A DNA stretch of 17,730 nt from Larix sibirica. Lineage: Eukaryota; Streptophyta; Pinopsida; Pinales; Pinaceae. Below the pieces are notes generated by a model. The model saw only the letters and a list, made by a program, of their open reading frames with translations. It was not told the DNA's origin and made no database searches. The DNA lies in contig NWUY0300017351.1 in assembly GCA_004151065.3 (NCBI GenBank), positions 22,190 to 39,919 on the forward strand. Reading direction: 5' to 3'. Made by a program: the position numbers and the translations under genes. Positions 1 to 7,688 of this stretch are shown here, piece by piece (within the stretch, counting starts at the first letter, position 1; the number at the start of each line of letters is the position of its first letter).

Positions 1-820
1 AAAATCAACATAATTAAAGTTGGAACCTTGGAGATAATATTCCTAATTTCTGATTGGGCACATTACATTCTACGTCTTACTTCAATCATCTTCTTTAAAT
101 CCTTCTTCCTTAGCTATCTATTGTTTCTATTTTTGCTACCTTGTCTACCCTCAAAGCTTCTTCTCAACTCCTCACTTCCTTCTGTCTCTATTGGAACAAT
201 TGTAGGTTGTTCTACCCAATAATTCATCTCACACTTCAAATTGTTTTGTTGGAGAAAAACCATCTCTTCTCTACCCAACAAGTTCTTTCATAGCTCTTTG
301 GGCTCTATTTTCTTCCTCAAATTTCCTTCTCACTATCTCCTTCTCTCCAACCTCGTTTTCTTCCTCTTTTCTTCTACATTTTTCATTCATTTCCCCTTCT
401 TCTCTATGTTCCTCTTGTCTCTTCTATTCGATGAGAGTGATAGTAATCTTTCATCACACTCCCTCTTTTTCTGCTCATGCATTCAACTCATACAACAAAT
501 CCACCAATCAATCAATCAATGATGTCACCTAATTTAAATTTGCAATGTGGAGAATGGCCACCACCAATCACTAATCCATCCTCACTTCACTTGGAGCCTC
601 AAATTACCCCAACTACAATAAAAAAACTCATGCATGAATCACAAGAAAGGCCCCTCTCCCATTAAACCTTGTGAATAGAAACATAACCATCAATTTGCTA
701 GAAAATATCAACAACCCCTGAAATTTTCAAGGTTCTTTAGCCTCCTTCACTAGCCTCCTCAAATATCTTTGAAATCACCACACATAGTTTATATGGTGGG
801 AAGGACCTATTGGCTTTCTT
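1..820. other. AT-rich region without a recognisable gene
   Basis: No supported gene is seen. The plus-strand frames here are F/L/S-rich and simply reflect a pyrimidine-rich strand. On the minus strand a 49-codon ATG frame (263 down to 114) reads like ordinary protein with a basic, Gln/Asn-rich tail. Just upstream, in another frame, is a Glu/Lys/Arg-rich stretch of about 30 codons. Together they could be a broken coding remnant such as a gag-like coiled coil, but no family is recognised. A (CAAT)4 microsatellite lies at 505-520. Bases 521-820 show nothing identifiable. Confidence 0.5.
262..430. other. Strand-biased polypyrimidine tract
   Basis: The plus strand here is strongly C/T-rich, with repeated TTC, CTT and TCC runs and only scattered purines; the complementary strand is therefore purine-rich. 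It may be the antisense of a Glu/Lys-rich coding remnant (GAA/GAG/AAG codons) or a simple low-complexity tract. The bias is seen directly; any structural role is not shown. Confidence 0.5.
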
Positions 821-1366
821 TTATTTTGAAGTTCTAAAGCACCTATCATCCCTGCACACATTGTTGCCACATAAATTACCAGGATGACCCTTCATCACTA
901 TAGTTTGATCCCATTTCAAATCTACACATAGGTTTGTCAATCCATTGGCTATCCCATTCCCTTGTCTTCGAATATGGCACAATTAAATGTACGAGATAAG
1001 TTGCCCATCTGTGGAATATCCCAAAGAGGATGAAATCATCTCCCACTCATTATAAACTTATGCCTTGTGCTATGAATTTGGAGTTGCTTAATCTTCTCAA
1101 TAATGAGCTAAAGCTAACCTTCCATTATTAGGAATTGTGTTCTCATTTCCACTACCATTTTAAGGCTTTTCCTTGGAGCCATGATTATCACAAAATTATC
1201 GGTTATAAGCCTTATGTTTTGACTATAACAAAAAATGGATTTATTGTATTGTCTTTGATAGTTCCTCTTATACTTTGTCTACCTTGTTTATCACTTGAGG
1301 CCAAATTGTAATTAGTTTAGATTAGGTGGGGTTTGGTGGATGCCATTAGGATGGGATGATATATTT
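821..1366 (-). pseudogene. Decayed RNase H-like (RVT_3) domain, relic 1
   Basis: Read on the minus strand in several frames, this resembles the RNase H domain found at the C-terminus of plant non-LTR retrotransposons and as stand-alone RVT_3 proteins. In order: a WHPPNPT lead-in like the usual W-x-PP-x-P segment; a position equivalent to the first strand 'NFDGAS' where NLASSDKQG is read, so the catalytic Asp is absent; 'RGTIKDN' for the GG-V-I-R-D-x-x-G strand; 'LITDNF...KSLKMVVE' for the TNN-x-AE-x-x-AL helix; 'FLIMEG' just before the usual GDS, which is broken by stops; then 'HIRRQGNGIANGLTNL' matching H-x-x-R-E-x-N-x-x-AD-x-LAN, with the AD Asp replaced by Asn. Frameshifts and stops separate the pieces, so it cannot be functional. 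No reverse transcriptase was recognised upstream (higher coordinates). The motif order is what I see; family assignment is by recognition, without alignment. Confidence 0.6.
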
Positions 1367-1727
1367 TGGCTTTGTTGGCAAATAAGCATTTAAATATAAT
1401 CTTCTACTAATCCATTTAGCTCTTCCTTGGTCCCTTTTTCTAGTCTTGGTTATGTTCCAAGGGATCTTAATCTATATTTGTGAAATGGATTTCCATGTTC
1501 CTTTAATGATTCCATTGTTGTACTCTATGGATTATTTGTCAATGTGCCTAGAAACATAGTCACAAGTGACTTCTAAATAAACGTTGAAGTATGTAAGTCA
1601 TGTGGGTTCATACGACTAACCAATATTTATTATTGCATCATTATGTTTATATTCCTTGCATGGAGATTCCTTCAGGACCCCATATTGATTATCTCCATTT
1701 CTTATCTCCAACCCATCTTTTATTTCC
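1367..1727. other. Unassigned AT-rich sequence
   Basis: No gene, RNA or repeat is recognised. On the minus strand this lies upstream of RNase H relic 1, where reverse transcriptase would sit in a complete LINE. Only short, stop-broken Lys/Arg-rich stretches are visible, with no YADD/FADD-like motif. Confidence 0.4.
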
Positions 1728-2145
1728 AAGGAAAACCTTGTAAGATCTCCTCTTCTTCCCCAAAATGTTAGTATGGATAGCAACTCAATAATTCATCACA
1801 ATAGAAGTTCATAATATTGAGGGTCCTGATTGAGTTTGAATTATGATGTATGGTCTCCCTATACACAATATGCCTTGGAAGATGGTTCAACCAATTAAGA
1901 TAACACTTGGAGATTTTTTTCAAGGAAAATCTCGTGAGATCCAACCCTCTTCCCTAGAATATCTTAGTGGAGGTAGCTCAACCACCAACCACAATAGTGG
2001 TTTGTAACCTTGAGGGACTCAATCAGATATGAACTTGAGACCTGTGGAATCAGGGTTAACATCATGCCTTGGGTGAATGGTTCAACATATTAACCTAACC
2101 CTTTGAGGTAGTTTTCCCCAAGGAAAACGTTATGGGTAAACTAAA
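1728..2145. repeat. Diverged tandem repeat, period about 195 bp
   Basis: Two full units start at 1728 and 1922, each opening with AAGGAAAA. A third partial unit starts at 2120 (AAGGAAAACGTTATGGG) and loses similarity after about 25 bp. The full units share, in the same order, CTCTTC-CCC, an A-C-TCAA segment, a CACAATAG block, a TTGAGGG block and ATGCCTTGG followed by GGTTCAAC. They are clearly homologous but heavily substituted, so the duplication is old. On the minus strand parts resemble the tRNA-like heads of plant SINEs (GGTTGGATCTC, AGTTCAAATCC), but no complete box A/box B pair is convincing. Confidence 0.6.
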
Positions 2146-2215
2146 GGATTCCCCACATTTGTGGATGGAATACCTAGTAAACAAATCAACATAGATTAGT
2201 GCACCTCACCCAGGG

Positions 2216-2226
2216 GGATTTGAACT
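2216..2226 (-). promoter_or_regulatory. Box B-like motif (tRNA/SINE type), tentative
   Basis: The minus strand reads AGTTCAAATCC, close to the RNA polymerase III box B consensus GGTTCGANTCC (GTTCRANTCC core intact). It follows the third partial unit of the tandem repeat. No good box A was found at the expected 30-60 nt upstream on the minus strand, so it may be chance or the remnant of a tRNA-derived SINE. Confidence 0.2.
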
Positions 2227-2956
2227 AATCACTTGTTGGGACAAAATTATCCAAATACTCAATAACAATAGCATTAATAAGTTGATCCAACCCCTTAGGA
2301 TTCTTGGACCCTAGGTATTAAGATATTAGGACGAGCAAATAAGTCTTCATAAGGTACATTCATTAAATAATAATTAGACTTATAATCTTGTTTGTGGATC
2401 CTAAATGGGCACACTTTCATACATAGTTAACTTTTTTTCCAAGAAAGAACATCCATTGATATTTTAAGAAAAAATCAAATACATATAGCAAGATGCATTT
2501 CTATAATTTTAGAGGATAAAGGATAAAGTTTCTTTGCTTCTTTAAAACAAAAAAAACCAACTTAAAAACTACCTAGATAAGTTTGATTATATAGTCTTCC
2601 ATAGGTTTTGGGATAAAAAAGCTAAACTAGATTACAACTAAAAAATAACTATATGATCCTTGAATCAAATCCAAACAACTTTATTCAAACAAACAAATTA
2701 TCTCCTCATTTATGCAAATCTTCAATGAAGAGAGATAAGCACTGATATAGCTAGCCGGTCTTACTAAGATCAATACTTTTGTCATGTATGGTAGTAAAAT
2801 AACGTTGATGTGTGGCCACAAAGATATCCTTACGATGCTTATTTTTCTAGTGAATATAACAACAAAACGATAATATATTTGAGTGCACCGGTGGAAAGTC
2901 AAGATAAAAAGGCTGAGTGTAGAAAAGCTAACCTCTTTGGGAAGGGATCCTTCTCA
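2227..2956. other. Unassigned AT-rich sequence
   Basis: No gene is supported. A minus-strand open frame at 2681-2902 lies downstream of, and in phase with, RNase H relic 2, separated from it by a stop at 2954-2956. It has no ATG at its start and no recognisable motif, so it may be the untranslated tail of the same element. T8 and A8 runs near 2430 and 2550 are the only simple repeats. Confidence 0.4.
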
Positions 2957-3371
2957 TAATTTAGTTAGAATCAGTATACCGGCCTCTTGAAGAAGTGGTG
3001 CTTCTTTAGAAAGTTCATTCTCATTCTCATTAATTTCTCTAGGAACATGATGAAAGGACATAGATACAAAGATGTTTATTACTCTATGATTTTATGATTT
3101 TGTCCATGATTAGATGAAAAATTTAAGTTTTCCCACTTGTTTTTTCCTCTTGCGAAGTTAATAAAAAGCTCAAAATTTCCAATGATTTGTGAGCTGGTTA
3201 TACCTCTGTCCAATGCAATTTTTAACAACAACCACAAAGCACACAATTCAACCCTCCTATTAAGGCCTTTACCAAAAGTATATTTGAATTAATAGAAATA
3301 GAATTCCTCTCACTCCAAATGATTAGTGATCCTTGATTTTCTCCATGAAAGTTCCCGAAGCCTTTGAGGTG
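2957..3371 (-). pseudogene. Decayed RNase H-like (RVT_3) domain, relic 2
   Basis: The minus strand reads, across three frames, as an almost complete RNase H domain of the plant LINE/RVT_3 type. Motifs in order: 'LKGFGNFHGENQG' for the usual K-x-NFDGA-x-x-G-NPG start; 'NRRVELCALWLLLKIALDRG' for the NN-x-AE-x-x-AL helix; 'SSQIIGNFELFINF' for the L-x-V-x-GDS-x-L-V-I strand; 'KNKWE'; and finally 'HHVPREINENENELSKEA' for H-x-x-RE-x-N-x-x-AD-x-LS-x-EA. The first catalytic Asp is His, the GDS Asp is Asn and the last (AD) Asp is also lost; only the helix Glu remains. At least two frameshifts and tandem stops (TAA TAA) after 'KIIE' confirm it is dead. The chosen end is the TGA at 2954-2956. The left LTR of the neighbouring retrotransposon begins about 100 bp upstream in its reading direction, so the insertion may have separated it from the rest of its element. 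Confidence 0.7.
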
Positions 3372-3472
3372 TCTATATCTGGATTTTTTTCCTTAAGGTT
3401 CATTTACTCTCTTTGGTTTCCAAATTCCACCATAAGCATATCTAACTTGATGGCTAACCTATAGAGGCAAGG

Positions 3473-4066
3473 TGTCATAGGGCTACTGGCCCAACACAAT
3501 TTTTTTGTTTTTCGATAGCTCGTACGACATTTCCCAGAGCCCAGCCGAGGGTGAGACCAACTCGGAAGGTCATCTGGTAGACTACGCCTAACCTGTGAAA
3601 TGCACACTTATCTCTTTTACACTTATGCTATTATACTTATCCTATTTTACTTATGTGCACAAATCCAATAGTAACAAATTCCAACACTTAGCCAAATACA
3701 AGACACTTAGAGAGATAGGAGGGTGGCACCCTAGTGGGCATGCCTAATACTCTTTTACACTTTTAATGGTGCAAGGAAACATATTACAACAATGGAGGAT
3801 GCCACACCCCAACAAGTCTCCAAGAACATTCCCAATCGACACTCTCTCAAGTTACAAATCAATTGGCAATTCACTTCTGCCCATGTCTTGGCTCTACTCG
3901 CAGTAACAACCACAGTCTGTTGTCCGCATCTTACTCTTACGTACGTCAAACAAACTCTATTGTCTGTCTCCTTGGCAAGATATGGTTCATTGCAGCTATG
4001 TCGACCTTCCTAGTACAACTCTCTTAGCCTGCACACCCTAGAGAGTCTTTTCCCACAAGTTCCTGT
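3473..4066 (-). repeat. 3' LTR of copy 1
   Basis: This is homologous to 5556-6165 along its whole length, with many substitutions (mostly transitions) and small indels. It begins TGTCA on the plus strand. The nearest canonical end is CCCACA at 4057, giving TGT...ACA termini, but similarity to the other LTR runs nine bases further, so the inner boundary is uncertain. It lacks the 15-bp tandem duplication seen in the right LTR. The flanking bases CAAGG (3468-3472) compare imperfectly with CAAGT at 6155-6159. Confidence 0.85.
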
Positions 4067-5541
4067 GATCCTGACTCTGCGTAGCTCTCCCAATTTTCCA
4101 GTCCGCACCTGCTTGCATACAGTTCCTGAATCTGCCAACTCAGCCAAGTTCCTTCCACACACTTAGCTTCCACTAGAGGTACCTTTCATGAGGTTAGCCT
4201 AAGTAATGGTCACCTCCACAAGTATATGCGAGTGCTCTTCTCCTCACACGAAGGCCTGCCATACCCCATCCAATAGAAACCCCAAAAAATCTTGGAGCAT
4301 CCATCCAAAGACAAGTGTGCCCTCCTCTGGGTGGCACTAGAAGAGGGGCATGCCTCAATGTGCCTCGGACCCTTGAATTATACAAACTTGACTCAACTAA
4401 ACTTGTGTCTGCTTGTGCTTCTTAACTTTGTCCATATCCATGCCTATATATACTTGAGCGTCCATGTGGGAGTAACCCTTGGTGCGGGCTGTCCTCAACC
4501 GAGACGACCTCCAAAAGCACTAGTGTGGAGTGCAAGTTAAACCGGGTGCCCACCTTGCCGGTCGACGTGCCTGTCCATCACATTTAGTTTGCAACGCTCA
4601 TGTTCCCACATGCTAGTCCATCTAGTCGGCGTGCTAAGGATTTCCATGCCTTGGGCTTCATGGGCATGCACCCCACCTTCCAACCAGTTGGAGCGCTCCA
4701 CCCATCCACACTTCCATCTACAAGGTCCACTCGTTGCATGCTTGGTGCGCTTGCCCATCCGCACTTGCTTCGCACCCACACTTGCTTCTTTCCAACACCA
4801 CTTGTTTGGCTCGTCGGGCTTCCAAGTTGTGATGGCACCAAGCCTTGTGCTGGGATTCCAATTGTGTTGCACCCAGGCTTTCCATACCTTGGGCATCTTG
4901 TGTGAGCTCCTAGCCAAAGCTTGTCCATGTTGGTGATTTGGCCAAGGTGACTCTGCACGAAGGCCATTACAACCTCCCCCACTCGACTTGTTCCGTCCCA
5001 GCAACACTGTCTGATGCTGATGCAATTTCTTTCAACTGATTTGTTGAAGTCTTCCAGGCTTGGGCGCACCTCTACTTGTCCCGGGTGCACCTCCTACTAA
5101 GGCACACTTCTTGACACTTTTCCCTTCCTTTCGCATGATTCTATCAGTCCAACGAACCTTATACACCGTGTCGAAAACCTCTGTCACGCACCAGACACTC
5201 CTCTTTCAAGCATTGTTGCAACACGGGCACACTCCTACCAAGTGCCCCTTTTGTTGCAACTATTCACCCTTGCATGTTTGTTTCCATGCATGCCCCTCCT
5301 TGGGCACTTCACTACCGATTGACTTGCGATTGATGCAAGTCACCTTTGCTAGCCTACATACTCAGTCACTTTCGAGTGCATACTACATCAACAACTCTCT
5401 TCCAAGAGTTTGCCTACAACACCCAAATTCCCATAATAGGACCTATGTCCTAGTGCCTTCCACAAATGGTGTTAGCTGCAAGGACTTCTCAACTTTGACA
5501 CTTCTTGGCAACTCGTCTGCATCTTGGTGAAGATAAAATTT
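4067..5541 (-). other. Internal region of LTR element, no coding function seen
   Basis: The interior is clearly GC-richer than its flanks. Reading frames of 100-168 codons occur on both strands and overlap one another, as expected by chance in GC-richer DNA. The longest on the sense (minus) strand spans 5090-4584 but opens with GTG, has no ATG near its start and shows no gag, zinc-knuckle, protease or polymerase motif. A Cys/Gly-containing stretch (CPRYGKPGC) is too short and irregular to be a CCHC knuckle. A short imperfect 17-bp direct repeat lies near 4759-4793. No polypurine tract is evident beside the left LTR. Confidence 0.6.
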
Positions 5542-5553
5542 GCTCTGATACCA
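5542..5553 (-). other. Primer-binding site for initiator tRNA-Met
   Basis: The minus strand reads TGGTATCAGAGC, complementary to the 3' end (including CCA) of plant initiator tRNA-Met, the most common primer of plant LTR retrotransposons. It lies two bases (AG) after the 5' LTR, which ends ...TGACA. Complementarity stops after 12 bases. Confidence 0.9.
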
Positions 5554-5712
5554 CTTGTCACGGGGCTACCGACCCCATCTCAATTTTTCATTTTTCGATA
5601 GCTCGAGCAACAGTGCAGAGAGCTTGGCCGAGGGCGAGACCAACCCGGTAGGTAATCCGACAGACTATGCCTAACCTGTGGAATACACACTTATCTTTTT
5701 TACACTTATGTT

Positions 5713-5718
5713 CTTATA
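5713..5718 (-). promoter_or_regulatory. Candidate LTR TATA box
   Basis: The minus strand reads AAGTATAAGAA here and AAGTATAATAG at the equivalent spot in the other LTR (3630-3635), so a TATA-like hexamer is kept in both despite their divergence. It lies about 440 bases into the LTR with about 160 bases left before the PBS, a reasonable U3/R position. Sequence-only inference. Confidence 0.3.
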
Positions 5719-5853
5719 CTTAACCTATTTTACTTATGAGCACACATCCAACAATAACACATCCCAACACTTAGTCAAATACATGACACTCATAGATATG
5801 GGAGGGCGGCACCCCAGTGGGCATGCCTAATACCCTTTTACACTTTTGATGGT

Positions 5854-5883
5854 ACAAGAAAACATATTACAAGAAAACATATT
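5854..5883. repeat. 15-bp perfect tandem duplication in 5' LTR
   Basis: ACAAGAAAACATATT occurs twice head to tail. The other LTR has one copy, so the duplication arose after insertion, or in the template lineage with later loss. It is the main length difference between the LTRs. Confidence 0.8.
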
Positions 5884-6165
5884 ACAACAGTGGAGGTTGC
5901 CACACCCCCGCAACTCTACAAGAGGATGCCCAATTAACACTTGCTCAAGTTACGATCTCAATTGGCAATTCACTTCTTCCCTTGTCTTGGCTCTACTCGT
6001 AGTAGTAGCCACAGTCTATTGTTTGTGTCTTTCTCTTATGTCTGTCAACTGAACTCTATTGCCCGTCTCCTTGGAAAGATGCGGTCCATTGCATCCTTTC
6101 CAACCATCTTGGCACAACTCTGTTAGCCTACGCACCCTTGAGAGTATTTTCCCACAAGTTCCTGT

Positions 6166-6875
6166 ATGGCTTCAAGTTTAATGTCAAGTTTTACTTCTAT
6201 TTTAGAGCCATATTTTGCTTCCATTTTAACAACTCATGTTGCTTCGTTTATAGCTTCCATTTATTAATTTAATATTTTAAATTTCAGTTAAATTAGTTAA
6301 ATATATCACCGCTCTTAAATAGCTTATATTATTATAGAGTAAATCATATTGCATTTCAAATATTTTATAGCATAACATTTATAAGGAATTTTTAGGGAAA
6401 TGGACATCCATACAAACCAACAAAAATATTATACTCATTAAATCTCCATCAAAATAAAATCTACAACATTCAGTATATATAAATTAACAAGATAATTATT
6501 ATAACATCATCATCATCTATAATTAAAATTAGTCAGTCAAATATACCAATATTAGATAAAAATCATGTCAAATAACTTATATCTTTAAAAAGAACAGATA
6601 TCTCATTTGAAATTTATATCATAACATTTTTGGATATCTACAACAAAAACAGATATCGCATTTCAAATTTATGTCATACCATTTATGAACAAATTTAGTT
6701 GAATTTGAAAACATCCATCCTAAGTAATAAAAAATCATCATACGTAATAAATACCCATCCAAAAATCGTCGACCACTTCCAATATATATAAATTGACAAG
6801 TCAATAATGATAAGATCAACATCATATATAACTAAAACAAGTGAAACTCAAATATGCCAGTAGATCAATAACATG
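6166..6875. repeat. AT-rich flank with diverged tandem repeats
   Basis: After an AT-rich lead (6166-6351), units beginning CATTT(C/G)AAAT recur at 6352, 6604 and 6659. The 6352 and 6659 units share a long ordered series: CATAACATTTAT, ACATCCAT, TATATATAAATT-ACAAG, ATCATCTATAAT/ATCATATATAACT, and AACATGTCAAA near the end. The 6604 unit is a 55-bp short form: AACAGATATC(T/G)CATTT appears at 6593 and 6648. No gene is seen; frames here are low-complexity. Confidence 0.6.
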
Positions 6876-6980
6876 TCAAAATGATACATCTCCAGAATAT
6901 ATAAGTCAAAATTATACATGTCCAAATGATATAAGTCAAAATGATACATGTCAAAATGATACAACTCAAAATGGTACTAC
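6876..6980. repeat. 15-bp minisatellite, seven units
   Basis: Seven head-to-tail 15-bp units are present with consensus close to TCAAAATGATACATG and a recurrent alternative ending ATAAG. An eighth, imperfect GAAAATGATAC follows. Because 15 is a multiple of three, one plus-strand frame runs through as five-residue repeats of the type (S/C)-Q-N-D-T. No ATG precedes the repeat in that frame (it opens only with GTG at 6841), so I treat it as non-coding. An eroded unit end also appears in the diverged repeat just to the left. Confidence 0.85.
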
Positions 6981-7098
6981 AATTGAAAATGATACATATG
7001 ATAATCAACATGTGAATAGGCATCATTACTATATATCATCAATGATCCATGATGGAGTATATATGATCAATGTCACTGGCTACTACCAACAACTGCCT

Positions 7099-7180
7099 CA
7101 TCATCATCATAAATATCATGATGATCACCAATGTCATCATCATCATCGCCTGCCTCAATGTCCTCTCCATCATCATCTTC
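7099..7180. repeat. CAT/ATC trinucleotide-rich low-complexity tract
   Basis: Interrupted runs of CAT, including two perfect four-unit runs, are mixed with GATGAT and CCATCATCATC. One frame would read as a His-rich peptide, which reflects the microsatellite and not a protein family. Confidence 0.75.
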
Positions 7181-7688
7181 CATGTCAGTTCATCATTTAT
7201 CTGCTAGACCATGTAGATATTTTAGCTTAAATCTTAGATTTCACAATTTATTATCAATGTATTCTATAGCTACGCTAGCAACATTAATAAACTGGAAATA
7301 CACTCATAAGATAAAAATGCATAGAATAATAATGAACAGTATATCCACACACATTAAGACAAGTCTTTTACCCTGGAAACCCCACTACCTCTGGGGAAAA
7401 TCTGTAAAGCTTGTGTTCTTCTTCTTATAGCTATAGGAAAGGTCATCGGGAAAGGTGAAGGTAGTTAGTGGCCATGTTTGAAAGTTAGATTTCAAGTTTT
7501 TATGTGACTTCATCTTGATGCACTTGGTAGAGAATCCAACTTTTAATAGCGTAGGTGAAATTTCCTAGTGCACTAAGGTTTTAATCAATTAAGTGCATCA
7601 AAACACTTTGTGAATAGATCAAGTTTACCCTAGTCATGCCCAATATTTTCTTATGCTCATATTCATGTCCATGGAGGAGAAAGATGTT
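7181..7688. other. Unassigned sequence at right end of shared segment
   Basis: No gene is supported. A plus-strand frame of 99 codons (7131-7430) overlaps the trinucleotide tract and has no family features. A short patch near 7371-7400 (ACCCTGG...CCTCTGGGG) forms an imperfect GC-richer inverted pair. The block shared with piece 2 stops at 7688. Confidence 0.4.

Larger units (their letters stand above)
3473..6165 (-). mobile_element. Non-autonomous LTR retrotransposon, copy 1
   Basis: Two direct repeats of about 0.6 kb (3473-4066 and 5556-6165) flank a 1.5-kb interior. Orientation is set by the motif GCTCTGATACCA at 5542-5553, the reverse complement of the plant initiator tRNA-Met PBS. It sits two bases from the TGTCA end of the right LTR, the normal spacing, so transcription would run on the minus strand and the right LTR is the 5' LTR. 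The interior shows no capsid, zinc knuckle, protease D-S/T-G, reverse transcriptase or integrase motif. The element must have depended on proteins from another element. At about 2.7 kb it is longer than typical TRIMs and shorter than typical LARDs; superfamily (Copia or Gypsy) cannot be told from the PBS. By-eye LTR identity of about 81% makes it an old insertion. No clean target-site duplication or polypurine tract was found. Confidence 0.85.
5556..6165 (-). repeat. 5' LTR of copy 1
   Basis: This is the partner of 3473-4066. Its inner end (TGTCA at 5556) is fixed by the PBS. The outer end is either 6156 (CCCACA, canonical CA) or 6165, where similarity with the other LTR stops. It carries an extra 15-bp tandem duplication at 5854-5883. 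Confidence 0.85.
2956..7688 (+). repeat. Triplicated segment, copy 1
   Basis: This is the most complete copy of a segment found three times in the window. Bases 3290-7688 recur at 9749-14147 (offset 6459) and bases 2956-6537 recur at 14149-17730 (offset 11193), same orientation. The segment contains RNase H relic 2, a whole LTR retrotransposon and the AT-rich repeat region to its right. The ends of the shared blocks coincide with the single-N gaps or the end of the window, not with transposon termini. Confidence 0.95.

Noticed and set aside
28-522. Hydrophobic F/L/S-rich plus-strand frames as membrane proteins
   Set aside because: The composition follows from a pyrimidine-rich strand (TTT, CTT, TCT codons). 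There is no ATG context and the frames overlap.
2681-2902. Minus-strand 73-codon frame as a small gene
   Set aside because: It starts at TTG, has no motif and continues the phase of a dead RNase H relic after a stop codon.
4537-5090. Two overlapping minus-strand frames of 162 and 168 codons as protein genes
   Set aside because: They overlap each other and plus-strand frames of 101 and 115 codons. The longer opens with GTG, no domain is recognisable, and they lie inside a retrotransposon interior.
5060-5530. Plus-strand 156-codon frame as a gene
   Set aside because: It is antisense to the retrotransposon, ends just before the PBS, lacks an ATG at its start and has no domain features.
3468-6161. 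Five-base target-site duplication CAAGG/CAAGT
   Set aside because: One mismatch in five, and it requires an LTR end at 6154 while LTR similarity continues to 6165.
3473-6165. Autonomous Copia or Gypsy element, or an endogenous pararetrovirus
   Set aside because: Only 1.5 kb lies between the LTRs, no polymerase, protease or integrase motif is present, and the paired LTRs with PBS define an LTR retrotransposon.
6876-6980. CRISPR array
   Set aside because: The units are 15 bp with no spacers, in eukaryotic repeat-rich DNA.
6841-7230. 129-codon frame with five-residue repeats and a His-rich end as a secreted or metal-binding protein
   Set aside because: It starts with GTG, and its two halves are explained by a 15-bp minisatellite and a CAT/ATC tract.
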